Assembly (NCBI GenBank): GCA_013399115.1
Contig: VXAA01000173.1
Location: 322,474-386,473, forward strand
Direction of reading: 5' to 3'
Source of the DNA: Anseranas semipalmata
Lineage: Eukaryota > Chordata > Aves > Anseriformes > Anseranatidae
Length of the DNA: 64,000 nucleotides
The position numbers and the translations under genes were made by a program. The notes beneath the pieces are model-generated. The model ran no database searches. It saw only the letters and a list, made by a program, of their open reading frames with translations, and was not told where the DNA came from. Within the stretch, counting starts at the first letter, position 1. Each line of letters opens with the position of its first letter. Positions 1-12,020 of this stretch are shown here, piece by piece.

Positions 1-1089
1 GTGATATTCCCATGGGGCAGCTCCACGCCCTTCACTACAAGTTATTATAAACCGTGGTAGGCTTCAAGATTGGCACCAAGGGGTAAGGAACAGAAGATGG
101 AAAATAAATTAAACCAGTAATTCCCCGAGTGACAGATGGAAAGCAGCGCATGCAGGAGCAGCATCTATGGAGGGTTGTCTTCAGCGATGCTATGTCCAAA
201 ACGCCTGAGGTGCAGAAATAGGTACGCTAGCCCAGAAACAGCACCAGCCCTCTCTGCACGTCCTGTGCACAAAGCAGGGCATGGAGGTGCTCCTCTTCAC
301 CATGAGAGGGGTTTGGGTATCTGCAGGAGCTCCTGTGTTCAGCAGGTCACCGCTTGCTGGGCACATTTTGGGAGCTACTAATCTGAAAATACAGGAACAA
401 GGCCTGGCAGAGCCCCCCCATTCGGGCTGTTGGCATTACCCAGCGAGGGCATTTTGCTCCATCCCAACAAGGGTTGTTCTCATTGAGCCAAATGCAGAGG
501 CAGGGCAAGGCTTTTCAACACCCGACTGCTTTAATTCTTTTGTGTCTCCCAGACAGGATTCAGCAGAGCACCACTGGGTTGATTAAGCTATATTGTACGA
601 GATTACAAAGAAGGAGGATAAATAGAAGGGGGAGGTTCCTCCAGCCAGCGAGGACATTTTGGGCCACAAAAGTGGGGGAGGAGGAAATAACCCTAAGCAA
701 AAAAAGCCAGTGAGGCAGAGCTCATCTGCAGTAAATAGGGAGAGACTGCAGAGATTCAGAGCAAGAAAGGGGGATTACACTCCAGAGGCACGTAGCAAGC
801 AAAAATAATAATAATTAATAATAATAATAGCAGCAGGGAAATGAGAAAAAAGAAACAGAACAAGATATTTAAATCAAAAGGGAATGGTAAAACAAGACTG
901 AAATGGGCTTCTTGTTGCATGCCCTCCACCCAGACCTCAACCCACAGCAGACTGCACTGTGCTGTCTGCCCAAACCTCTGCAATTGCGTGTGCCCGAGGG
1001 TCCAAGCAAGATGGTCCACCCTCCCTCTGACCGAGATCTGGAGGTCCCTTGGCTCAGATTTTACAGATCCAGTCCCTACCCCACCCCCC

Positions 1090-1140
1090 AAATAAAATAA
1101 AAAAAATAAAAATAAAAAATAAAAAAATAATAAAAAAAAA
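1090..1140. repeat. A-rich AAAT-type tract
   Basis: Fifty-one bases of A with a T about every 4-7 bases, an impure (AAAT)n microsatellite. A C6 tract precedes it. It could be the decayed tail of an old retroposon, but no body is recognised upstream. Confidence 0.85.
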
Positions 1141-4100
1141 GAGCTAAGCCCATCGGCCAAAGTTTGTCATTCAGTATATGCGGTCCCATTTGTTTTCCAC
1201 CAGACCGAGAAGGCAGATTTTATATAAAAGGGCATATTATTGACTATCATTGGCAGCTTCACATAAACTCTAAGAGCTTAACCAAGATGCATGGTTGTCA
1301 ACATCAAAATACAGCTGGAGAGAGGTTTCCTGCTCTATAATATTTTTTTGGCGGTATCAAAAATGCTCATGCACAAAAATGCAAAAAAAAAAAACCATCA
1401 ACATTTCAGAAATAGAACCTAACTGGAAGAAAAAATTCTGGGAGATTAGACAATCAAGTCAGTGACAGCAATTCTTCTCAATAATTCTGACACACTGCAT
1501 GTCTTCCCTCTTTTTCCCCCCCCTTCCCTCTTCAAGAAGACCGAACACAAACAGCATTTGAGAACAGCCATTTCAAACTAAGAATTGGAATTTTGGACGT
1601 CAACAATGTCAAACTGCAGCGATCCAGCGCTTACCAGAAGTCTTGCTGCATGACAAGACAAAACTGAATTTTGCCTGCAAGCCGCTTGCGCAGGGAAGAA
1701 GCAGGAGTTCCCGAGCTCCATCCTCACCATCCTCACGTGCGGGCAAAGTGAAGCGTGTTGCCCATCACCAGCATCCCAGGCGAGGGAGAAATTCAGCCAC
1801 CAAACCCTCCGCCCAGAAGCCATTCACTGTGAGCTACTGCTTTTTCACGATATTCATTTTATTGAAAAAGGAAATTTATACAAATATCCCTCCCTCACAA
1901 ATTCTGTTTATAATCTAGGTGAATAACTATTGCTTTAGGAGGGTAGAACTGCTGACTCCTTTATTTCTGAAAAATGTATTAGAAAACCTTCTCTTTATAA
2001 GAAAAAATGAGAAAAACAAAATCGATAGTATGAAAGAGCATGAAAAATGTGTTTTAAAACACTTTTTTTTTTTTGTCCAATGTTGCTTTCCTGTAAAGCT
2101 GCTACAGAAACACGTATTTAAATGTAAATGTCCTGAAAGTAAATGGGTGAGGGCTGAAAAGATGAATAGGAATCACGAGCCACTTGTAATGGTTCCTTGG
2201 GATAAGTAATGTAATAAACCATGCTATGGGAGGCTGGAGCATGGGATCCCTGTGTTGATGCCAGAAAGACCCCTCTGTGCCCCAACCACCGCAGCTTCAC
2301 CCACGCGGACAGCTTTGGCTGGTGCGTGCTGTCTCCCCACCAGTCGCTGCAGAAGCCACGGGACCGATCCAGAGCTGCCCAGCACCGCTCCAAGCGATGC
2401 GCAGACCCCAGGATTGCTCCTCCAGCCTTTCTGCTTGTCATTGGCAGCGAGGCAGGGGAATTAACCTATCCAGGCTGCACTAAAGGTGTAATAGCAGATC
2501 TAATTTCATAGATACCGTATATAGGCCACAAGCCTGTAATCATAACAATACAGATGTTGGATACAGATGTTCCAGGCGCAAGCCGGGGTGCATCCTGTTA
2601 GCGTATTTATTCAGTCTAGTGCTAAAGCTGAGCTAATACCAATCTCCTTAGAGGATTAATAGACACTAACATCGCATTATCGAACCATTAAACACACTTG
2701 GAAACGCGCGCCATTCTGTCCATCTTTAATGCTCCTTACAAAGTCATCCTCCCCACCCCAAGGCCAGCCACGCTGCTTGCCCCAGCCAGCCTGGAGCTAT
2801 GGCTCCAGAACAGGTGATGGGTGGCAAAGCCCCTGGAGCTCACACACTGCTCCTGGGCCCCATGGACCTCTGGCTATCCACTGCTTGCTGGCATCTCCTG
2901 GAGAAAGGCTCCCCAAAGGGCATGGGTTTTGCAGCTCCAAGCCCCAGGAGGTGCTGGCTTACTCCGGTATGGTCAGGCACCTCTGATAGAGATGGCACCA
3001 GCCCCGGGGAGCAATGGGGCTGGATTTGGGGGAACGTCAATGTGCTCAGGTGGTGCCAGCTATAAGGTGGGCACAGCTCCCATCCTGCATGCAGTGATGG
3101 GTTTGGACCCGCTTCGAGGCAGGCTAGCCAAGGAGAAAACGCTTCCAGACATCACTCCCCTTACATCAAGCTGAAGAACGGAGAGACAATTATCTCCCGC
3201 AGAGGGAAGGAGATGTTTTCCTCTGGAAGTGGAAGCCATGATGAAAGGCAGAAGACAGAAGATGGGATGAAATGACTGCTCGCCCTTTTCCCTTACTGCT
3301 ATAACAAGAGAACAGGCATCTCAGAGGGTTTGGTCATAAAGCTCCTCTCATGAACAACCCTGAGAATCCTTCTCTCCAGATGAGGCATCAGACACACTGC
3401 CTGCCCACAGGGAGTATTGGGGTTAGGTGCATTACCCCACCAGAACCGGGGACACAACCTAAAACTTGTAATTCTAGAGTCCAGCCGAGCGCTATTTGAG
3501 GGAAAGGAATAATCCCATCAGTCAACAGCAGAAACAGGCTCATGTTATCTAGGCTTCCCAGCAAGGAGGAAAGCTGACTTGGCCAGCACGTAGCATCTTA
3601 AATAACCTGAAAACGCACCATGGCTAGCAATTGTCTGATTGACCACTTTCACCTATTTTATTGTCATACACAGTTTTTTTTTTTTCTACCTTTCATTCAG
3701 GTATTTCAGTGTCTATCTCGCAAGATTTATTGACTGAACATCAATGAGATTCTCTTCCTTACTTGGCTCTGAAGGAAAGGAAAAAAAACCTTTGGAATTA
3801 TTTGTATTCTGCCATATAATACCTCTTTCAGAGACACATCAGAAAAGTCCTTTACAAGCGAGGAAATAGCCAATATTTTAGAATCTGGAGCGAGGCGCTT
3901 CAGCTAGGCTCACTTTATTGTAAAATTAGATGTCATTGTGAGAAGTACTGATATAAATATAAGTGCAAAAGGACCCTTCTGCTAATGCAGAAACCAATGT
4001 AACAATGTGCTATTTCTCCCCGTCGTCAAAAACTTACCTTGATAGCTTAGCCCATATAATACACAACATATTTACATCAAGCATTAAATAACTATTATGC

Positions 4101-4319
4101 AAAAGGTACTGAACTCTAATATCCAAGCATATTTATGGAAAGCTAAATTATATTGCCAAGTTTATTTTAGCCCAAGAAAGCCCCATGGGGAAAGGATATT
4201 GTGCATCTTAAAAGGTAAATGTAAACTCTTCAACAGAAAGGAGCCTTTGCTGGAAGCTGCACATTGTACCTGGGTAAATCTTGGAGCAATTACACAGCAA
4301 AGTTTTCTTTGATGAGGCA

Positions 4320-4480
4320 GAGATGTGATGACATGTAATTACTTTTTCAATGCTGCACTGTGTGTTTATCAAAATGTTAATGCAAGCATAATAACAGGCT
4401 GTATGTTTGTGCCGAGAATGTCAGAGCCTCCAGATGTCAATCACATCTGAAAATAAAATTGCAAATAAGCAGGAAGGCTT
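4320..4480. promoter_or_regulatory. Candidate cis-regulatory block (unproven)
   Basis: AT-rich, non-repetitive sequence with dense transcription-factor-type words: TAATTA at 4336-4341 (homeodomain), GTGTTTATC (forkhead type), and repeated TAATG/TAATA words. Its texture differs from the purine/pyrimidine-biased flanks. Conservation cannot be seen from one genome, so the call is an inference. Confidence 0.25.
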
Positions 4481-5965
4481 GATGGCACAACTGACAGCCC
4501 AATACTCAGGCGGCTGACAAGCACGCAGCTTCCCTCTCCCTTGGTGCTTTGTCACTGTAATGCACCTAATAGAACGGATATTTCTTTTATTAACCCAAAT
4601 GGAATAGGCTGGCACTAAAATGAAATAAACCATGCATATCCATGTACAGAGAGAGTCTGTTAATAAGCACTTCTGTAGGCAAAGTTTGATGGACTTCTAA
4701 TTTCCCCTTGGCCCTCTCATTCTGTTCAGGCCACGAGAGAGGCTACCAGGCTACTGCTGCTGCAGAAACAACGCGGAGCACCGGCTTCCCGGGGCGAGGA
4801 GCGGAGCCTGGCCAAGAAGCCTACAGCCACACCAAGAGGCAACAGCACCCTGGCTCCATCCTCCGGGGGCACTGCCGGCACCGACCCCAAGCCACAGCGC
4901 AGCCACAGATTTGCTTTTCTTTCTTGTCCTCCCTGCCTCCCCCAGTCTTACCTCCTACCAAAAAGACTTTTTTTTTTTTCCATAAGAAAAAAATGCACAA
5001 CTAGAATGCTTTTACTGGTTACAAGGGGCAACGCTTGGATTTCCAGCTCTCGCGCTCGGTGTCAAAGCATGTGCTGGAAGGACAAATTGGGAGAGCCAGG
5101 CGCTCCCTCGGAGCCTAACCAGCAAGATAATCAGCAGGGTAAGCGGCCAGAGAGCTTTGTGAGAACACACTAATAAAGTCAGCGGAGATAAGGCAGAACT
5201 GGAGGAACGCTACCTGGCCTCCACAAAGCCCGCTGCCCGGGGAAGCAGTAATCTTGCAGAACGTAGCGGCAGCATTTGGGCCCCAACATCTTGAAGGTGG
5301 TAAGCATCTTCGAAATACAGCTGACAGTTGCTTGGCAACTGCGGTTACAAAAAGATTTTCAAAGTAAGCAGTAGGCTGAGGCCAGCATATGGGAAGTTTA
5401 GCATCACAAGCAGTCAATAATCCCAGGTTTGCTTCTGATAAGAGGAGCAGGAGAGGAATTTCAAATGACTCAAACACCGCGAACACCTAACGTGGCTTCA
5501 CATGAGCCTGTTTGGTCAGAAGCAACAGAAGACAGGCGCTGGGACAAGGCAGTTATGGGCAAGTCATCTCTATCTTTCCGAGAGGTCAATAGCAAAAGCA
5601 TTGTGCTCAGGACCAGATGTCAATGGGACTCCAGAGAAGAGGCTATTTGCAGCCCCACTCTGCAAACAGGCAGCCGTGCAAAAAAAAAACAACTGCACGC
5701 TGCCGACCTGCTCACCTACCTGGCTTGGGTTCGATACATTCAAGGGTTTGGGATTTCAAGGCTTTGTGCATCACAGCAGCAGTGACTAAAAGTGTCATTT
5801 CGAGAGCAGGAGATCTCACATGAGCTCCTGCCTTTCAGGAGGGATGGAACAGTTAGCTGTGAACAGCAAAGTACACAACCAGCTCTGCAACCAGCCTAAA
5901 CAATGCTACTCGAAGCCATCAAAACAGCAAACAAGTCTTATGACACTTGAGCTAATAGGATACTC

Positions 5966-6001
5966 AAAAAAAAAAAAAAACAAAAAAAAAAAAAAAAAAA
6001 A
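5966..6001. repeat. Poly-A tract A15-C-A20
   Basis: A nearly pure 36-base A tract. No recognisable retroposon body or AATAAA signal is seen just upstream, so simple slippage growth is the likelier origin. Confidence 0.9.
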
Positions 6002-6461
6002 GGTAGGAAACAGCAAAGCTCAAGTATTTTCCACGGTAAGTGGCTTAATCCTCAAATGAAAAAAAAAGCGAATAGCCACTTGTTGAGGGAGGGAGATGGT
6101 GAACTCGGCCACGTGCTGATTCCAGGTTGGACAAAGCACTGAAATGTTGGTATCATTTTTCTTCCAGCACAGTGACAAAATTGCTTAGCGGAAAATTATT
6201 GCCTTCAGAGGGCTGATGGTGATGGCTGATTGAGCTGATGATGTAGAAATCGCACCTTAGATCAGTATTAAAAAAAATAAAAGAGCAGAATGGAATAAGG
6301 GAGAAAAAAAGCAGCTTTTTCTCTCCCCTTAGCTGTTTCCTCTTTCCCCTCCCTATACCAAGAATGATTGGCAACAGACCTTCAGCAGACCATTACACTA
6401 ATATCTAGGACATTTAACCTTTACATTTGCGGCTGCGGCAGCTGAAAAATGAGTCCTAATA

Positions 6462-6542
6462 TTTTTATTTATTTATTTTTATGGATTTATTTTATGGATT
6501 TATTATTATTTATTTTATGGATTTATTTATTTTTATTTATGG
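6462..6542. repeat. TTTA-type low-complexity tract with TTTATGG units
   Basis: About 80 bases built from TTTA/TTA with the word TTTATGGA or TTTATGG recurring four times. It is an impure microsatellite of the (TTTA)n type and directly abuts the perfect hairpin at 6544-6577. Confidence 0.8.
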
Positions 6543-6543
6543 A

Positions 6544-6577
6544 GCTGCCAGCTCCAAGAGACTTTGGAGCTGGCAGC
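6544..6577. repeat. Perfect 14-bp inverted repeat (hairpin)
   Basis: The arm GCTGCCAGCTCCAA is followed by a 6-base loop GAGACT and by the exact reverse complement TTGGAGCTGGCAGC. All 14 pairs match. The left arm with its flank also holds a smaller self-dyad (GGAGCT, GCC, AGCTCC). It directly follows the TTTATGG tract. It is too short for a standard pre-miRNA, and no known small RNA is recognised. Confidence 0.9.
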
Positions 6578-6651
6578 AAATTGAGTGTCATTTGGACACT
6601 GACATGAAGCTTGCAGCACCGGAAGAATTCACTGGGGCCTTGCGAAGTACG

Positions 6652-6680
6652 TCACCATCATCACCATCACCACCACCACC
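6652..6680. repeat. CAT/CAC trinucleotide repeat
   Basis: About ten units of CAT or CAC (TCACCATCATCACCATCACC and so on). It is a short, impure trinucleotide microsatellite, and no coding context is supported. Confidence 0.8.
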
Positions 6681-8399
6681 TCAGGAGCATCTGATTTAAT
6701 GTTTGGAATATTGCTTAATTGGCTCCTTGCAGGTTAAGCCTGCAACATGACAGCCTCAATACCCTGACTAAAAATAAAGGATAGAGGTTTGTCAAATGAG
6801 GTCTTGCAGCCGCTTCTAGGAAGCTGCCGACACTAAAAGGGATCTAAGAACCATCTGACAAGGCACTTCATCTCTTGCTCGCACATCTTGCATTCCTTAT
6901 AGCAAGGGCCTTACAATGCAAAATGTATTTATATTTTGGTGCTGCTCTCAAAAGCAGGTGTTAGATAATTCAGTAATTAGTATGCACATCTAACTTCATT
7001 GCAGCCTCTGTTGATCTCTCAATTATAGTTAGCTGGGTCCTCTGAAGTTTGCAGTAGTTAATTAGAGCATTATTGAACAGGCAGGCTCTGCAGGCGAGCT
7101 TCACAAGGAGCTGACAGCTCGGTCCCACGTAGTCCTTGACCTGCGCGCATCCAGCTGGAGATGCGCTGGGATCGGTCCTGACCCTACAGCCGTGCACTGC
7201 CGCTGCAGCCAGCCAGATCCAAACTGGCTAGCCTGAAAAGCTCCACATACTGTTTTGCTGCTGTTAAATTTGGAGCCTTGGAAAACAAACAAGAAAATAA
7301 AAACCCACCAGCACCAGTAAGACAAATTAGGGATGAAAAAAATCATCCCGCTGGCTTTCTGTGCAAAACCTATTGGCTGGTCCCATACATGGGAGGAACA
7401 CAACACATGGGAGGGTGGAGAGGAAGGGTTGAACAGCAGGACGCAATGCAAAGAAAGTTCAAAACACGGACATCACCTCTGAATTGCTTTGTGTTCCCCT
7501 CAATACCTTAACACTGACAAATTGTAGCTGGCAGGTTGAAAAGAGTTACTGGTAAATAATTGAAGGTGTCATGTTATCTCCAACATCAGAAATCTGTTTT
7601 TCAGAAACTCATGATAATCACTAAAATACAGCTTAGCATTTATCCTATAAATATTAGAGAAGGTGTGTGTACCTCACCTTAAATTCAGACAGCAAGCCTG
7701 TTAGCTGAACTTTAGGGAAATTCATGTGAGGAATACATGAAGTGTGGAGAGGGTACTATGCCGTGTGATCAAACCCACGTTTTTCAAACACTTCTCTTTG
7801 CTCTAACACCGGCTGATGATTTTTACAAGAGCTTCCTGCAGAAGCACACGCCTCTGGGGACTCTGCAGAAAGTATTGTCCAGGTACAAGGTAAATAAACA
7901 GCCTAAAAGACAGAGCCTGCGGGAATCTCTAGGAAACTCCAGAAATTTCATTACAGAGGATTATGGTCTTTGATATTGATGCACAACAGACCATGAGGAT
8001 GTACAGATGCTTCCAAGCGAGGAAGTGCAGAAACCAGCAACAGCCTAGTTTTGAGGCAGTAAAATCCCTGCAAACCTCAAGAAAACAACTCATGTGAATC
8101 TGAAGCAAGTTCCCAGCCACGTTCCCGGGGCTGCTTCCCAAATTACCGGCATGGCCCTGCCTTTTCCACGGTGGCGTGGAGGATGCCTTCAAGGCAGGTT
8201 TCTGCGGAGAAGCACCATTACAGCGGACAAAAGGCCCACGTGGGGCATTAGGAGCTCCGACACCTGCTATCAAGAGAAAGTACATTTTCCAGGTGGCTTT
8301 ATCACTGACCTCCACATGGAGGTGAGCTCCAGGGCAGCCTGTAAGCAGGGCTGAGGGAAAGGCATAAACAAAAAGCCATGTTTTGCAAAATTAAGAAAG

Positions 8400-8710
8400 C
8401 AATTTAGAAGTGGATAATTAGATCTCCGTTTCGTGCTGCACTGGGAAAATTAAATTACTTTTTTATGAAGGTGTGTGTATCAGCTCTGAGAGTATTGTGG
8501 GGAAAGATTATTTTTCTAATATTCTTTTTCCCTCCCCCCGCCCCAATCCCCCAGCTCTCCGCTCCTCGCGCATCCGAGGAAGTGGCACTTCTAGCCTTCA
8601 GCTGTGGCAGGCGTTCATCTCCAATAATTGCATTTGCTGCATAAATTGCCAGTGACATGGAGAATAAAATTAGTTTAAAATGAACCCAAATGGCAAATCT
8701 CAAACAAGTA
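8400..8710. promoter_or_regulatory. Candidate cis-regulatory block (unproven)
   Basis: It has a TAATTA at 8415-8420, AATTAAATTA near 8449 and, after a C-rich insert, a CCAATAATTGCATTTGC run with AAAATTAGTTTAAAATG downstream. These words suit homeodomain, POU and CCAAT-type factors. A C-rich G4-type tract at 8530-8552 separates the two halves. Confidence 0.25.
8530..8552 (-). other. G-quadruplex-type motif
   Basis: The plus strand has C runs of 3, 6, 4 and 5 separated by T, G and AAT. The minus strand therefore has four G-runs with loops of 1-3 bases, which meets the usual G-quadruplex pattern. No linked gene is seen. Confidence 0.5.
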
Positions 8711-10384
8711 TCAGATGGAAGAACTCATTAATCCTCATTTCAGAAGGGGCAGGCACCCAACAGGAGGGTGGGCCCTCTATGGAGCTGGTGGCGGCAGAGC
8801 TGCCCACTACAGGGCTCCTTCTGCTCAACTTCTGCATCCAAAAACCCCTCAGAGGGAAAGCTACAACCCATGGGCACTCAGATCCATTCTGCTCTGTCCC
8901 CACCTCCCCATGCAGCACACTTTTTTTTTTACTGCCTACCTTGGACCTGGTCAGGAAGCCCAGTGTCGGTTCCCCCATGTCCGTTCTCCACGTTGGATTT
9001 CTGTGCTGCTTTTGCTGACTTTATTTAACGAGGTTTATTGTTTGCGCTGCATAATTTTCAAAGGCATGTCACCCACTTCGAGATCGCCTTCAGATCTCCA
9101 GCTTGGGAAAGGGGGAAGGGTCCTTTGAAGGCGCATTCATTAATTCAGTAGCTGGTTTCTGCATTTAACAGCACACGTGTTTGAAGCACACAGAAGCCAC
9201 TGTGGAGACATCTAAGAGGTGTCCCATGATACTGCACATTAGAAAGAGCGATTATAAAACTGCTAGGCCTGCCGTCCTTCCCCGCTTTGTAACTGCAATC
9301 CAGATATCAAAAAAAAAAAAGTCTGGAATATCAAAATATCACTGTCTGGCTCTGATGATGACTTCCTAGGACTAGGGAACACATGGAACAAAGATTTCAT
9401 TTTAATTATCTGCAGTTCAATGTTTCCTAACCTGGTTATTGCAACAAACAAACAAACCAACCAGAAATCCCCACGAGGACAGCTGGGAAGCAGACGTTAC
9501 ACGAAGCTGAGAAACAAAAAAGTGTTCCAAAGTCAGCAATTCAGGTATGCATAGCCATTTCCAGCAGGAAGTTTTTGTCTGCAGTTGTTCTTGCTTGCTG
9601 TTTTGTTTTGAACATGTTCACAGCTGATTCTCCCAGTGTTAACCCCAAATCCTCCCCTTTTCGTATACTGATGGTGAAAACAAAAGTCCTGGTGCATAGA
9701 GGCACCATCCTGGTCACACCAAATCTATTTCTGGTCCTTTCCCGTAGTGTCTGCCCACTTTCTCCAGCTTGTCTTCCTCTACATGTACTGTTCACCAGCA
9801 AGGCAGGTTGAAGAGAAAATAGTTCTCTTTTATTCAACCAGTAATTAATTACCTGGATACATGAAAAGCAGCCATTGCCTACACTGAGCACAGCCTCCTG
9901 CAGAAATTATTCCTTGGTCAAGCCATCACTTTCTTAGCTTATTTATAGAGAATTCATGCTAAGATCTCTACCTCCGAGAACAAACTTTTAGCTTTGGGGA
10001 GAGGACACACAGGGATTTGGGGCTAAAAACCTCAGCATTTGCTTTCACTTTTTATTGGCAGCACGGGAGACTGCTCCAATCCCAACTCCATGGCTGTAGC
10101 CCTGTGCCAGGCTCCTGGATCAGCCGATTGGCAAAGCCACCACCAAGGACCACTAATACTTCCCCACTTGCTCTCTCCGCTGTTCCTACCCACGAGATGG
10201 ATCCAGCGGTCTGTTTCAGCCTTATCAAGGGCACCGGCGAACACTACGGTCACAACCCACATACAAAAATCTTCTTCACATTCAGGCACACAACAACAGC
10301 TGCATTAACAAGATGCCAAAGGTAACCAAATTACTGCAACTTAGCCCAGTAAATTTGTCTTCCTGTTTAAAAAGGGGGGCTAGC

Positions 10385-10620
10385 GTAAGCATTGGTGGTA
10401 CCTGCTATCAATCATGCATTTATTTTATATACCTCAGCAATATGTAGCAATTAGTAGAGGTAACACTAATTAGATTATACATTGTAATGCAAGTCCCTCT
10501 AAACTTAAGTCATAACATACCTAGATTCTAATGACTGCAAGGTCATTTTGATATTCTGCATAATAGCTTTGATGCTAATGAATACATTTGCTATGCATGG
10601 GAACATCACATTTTCCCTGG
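10385..10620. promoter_or_regulatory. Candidate cis-regulatory block (unproven)
   Basis: About 230 bases of AT-rich but non-repetitive sequence with three TAATTAG/CAATTAG-type words (near 10449, 10469), a TGCTAATGAAT word near 10573 and TATGCATGG near 10592. The clustering of homeodomain-type and ATGCAT words in unique sequence is typical of developmental enhancers. No conservation data are available. Confidence 0.35.
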
Positions 10621-11631
10621 GTAGTTTTTACCATTTACCAGTGGGCACTTGGTTTAAATTGCTGCTGAGCACAACGTGGTCCAGAAGAAGCCACCTAAAC
10701 ACCTAGACTAATTGCAGTGCTACATAGCTCCCGAGAAAGCAAGACCCCAAAACAAACCTCCTCCAAGGGCAGACGTATGCGTGTTTGAAGGGATTAGCTT
10801 TAGATTAGAATGGCATGAGACTCCAGGAAGCAGAAAACTTAAATTTGCTTTGTGCTTCATAATGGAAAAAGCTGGAAGACAACAGGCTTACAGTCAGATT
10901 AGTGCTGTTCCTGTGTCTTTTCTATCATATATGACAATCTCCTTACAAGACAGCACAGCATCATGCCACGTCAGGAACCAGTGTTTTGTTTCCCTCAGAT
11001 TCCCGACCTACCACCACTGGAGCCAAAAAAAAAAAAAGTGGCATTCAGCAAAAGTAAATTCATCTAAAGATTCAAAAACAATGTTCATGGGCTTTATAAT
11101 TAGCTTTTTAATTAATTTCCTTTTCTCCCCTAATTACTATGCAAGCAAAGACAAACTCTGCCAGCTATAATTGTTTTACTAAAAGCAACTGGATTATTCC
11201 AAGACTGATACCATCCATGGGTAAGGGCTGGGGACTGTTGGGACTTCCAGGGTTGGACCTGTTGGTTAGGGAAAAGTCACAATGGTCCCCACACAGCTGG
11301 GCTCTGACTGGGCCCTGTTACGTCTAGTGCTTTGGAGCATCGAGCATTGCAGCTGGTAATTCACCCAGAAAAAGACACTGCCGGGTTGCAAGCTGTACAA
11401 CACTGTTCAGCCTGGGACAGACCTCACTTTCCAGGGAGTTTCCTCAAAAAATAAATAAGAAAAATCTGCACCCTATCTTCAACACATCATGGAAGTACAA
11501 TGGGAAACTGCATCAAAGCAGGAGAGCAGGGGAACATGAAGTCTTGAATTGCTGGCTGGAAGCTGGGTATGGCAGGCCCTAAAATCAGAGCAAACAAATA
11601 TATCTTCATGACATACCTACTGAACTTAGGT

Positions 11632-11657
11632 AAAAAAAAAAAAAAGGAAAAAAAAAA
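11632..11657. repeat. Poly-A tract with GG interruption
   Basis: A14-GG-A10 following TTAGGT. It is a homopolymer tract with no recognisable body. Confidence 0.85.
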
Positions 11658-11976
11658 CAGCCATGCTGTGACTCATTTTACAAGCCCTAAGAATCAATGT
11701 CTGCAGTAACTAAAGGACTTGAACAGTAGCTGCTACAGTTCAAGACTACACAGCGTTCAGTCTTTAAGCTCTGAGCTTTGCTTTCTGACAGCGTGGCCAG
11801 ATGGATCACGCCTGGCTGCTGGCCACACGGGTCAGAAAGTCCACGCTCTGCAAAAGCTGGAGGTATCTCCTTGCATAAGTCAATGGGCTTGAACTTGCTA
11901 TGAGAAATTGCCAACAAGAGAAAGGAAAAAACACCGAGAGAAAAAGGAAGAAATTCTCCCCTATCCATCCCCATCC

Positions 11977-12020
11977 TGACTGCAAGCTCCCTGGGGCAAC
12001 GATTGGGCTTTCTGATTTTA
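11977..12020 (+). repeat. L2/L3-tail-like scrap
   Basis: GACTGCAAGCTCCCTGGGGC followed by AACGATTGGGCTTTCTGATTTT resembles the conserved tail of L2/L3 elements (GACTGTAAGCTCCTTGGGGC and a following pyrimidine-rich stretch). It is only about 40 bases long. Confidence 0.35.

Larger units (their letters stand above)
1..8000. other. Non-coding stretch, 1-8 kb
   Basis: No gene is recognisable. Open frames here are short (mostly under 125 codons), overlap on both strands and show no domain. Small simple tracts seen are an interrupted TAA repeat at 805-829, A-runs at about 1382-1394 and 5680-5689, and T-runs at 2063-2074, 3674-3685 and 4968-4979. A GC-richer stretch with some CpGs lies at about 4760-4890 but is too short to call a CpG island. 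Separately listed items are the A-rich tracts, the candidate regulatory block at 4.3 kb, and the low-complexity tract and hairpin at 6.5 kb. Confidence 0.6.

Noticed and set aside
4760..4890. Short GC-rich, CpG-containing stretch considered as a CpG-island promoter
   Set aside because: It is only about 130 bases long, with no core promoter or downstream gene.
5545..5605. GGGCAAGTCATCTCTATC segment resembling reverse MIR
   Set aside because: Only one short piece fits and the flanks do not continue the MIR order.
5720..5790. Minus-strand exon-like segment before a GTAGGT donor
   Set aside because: The acceptor (ACACTTTTAG) has a poor pyrimidine tract, and the peptide is unrecognised.
11940..11960. 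AGGAAGAAATTCTCCCC resembling a CR1 3' segment
   Set aside because: No adjoining CR1 sequence or terminal tandem octamers are present.
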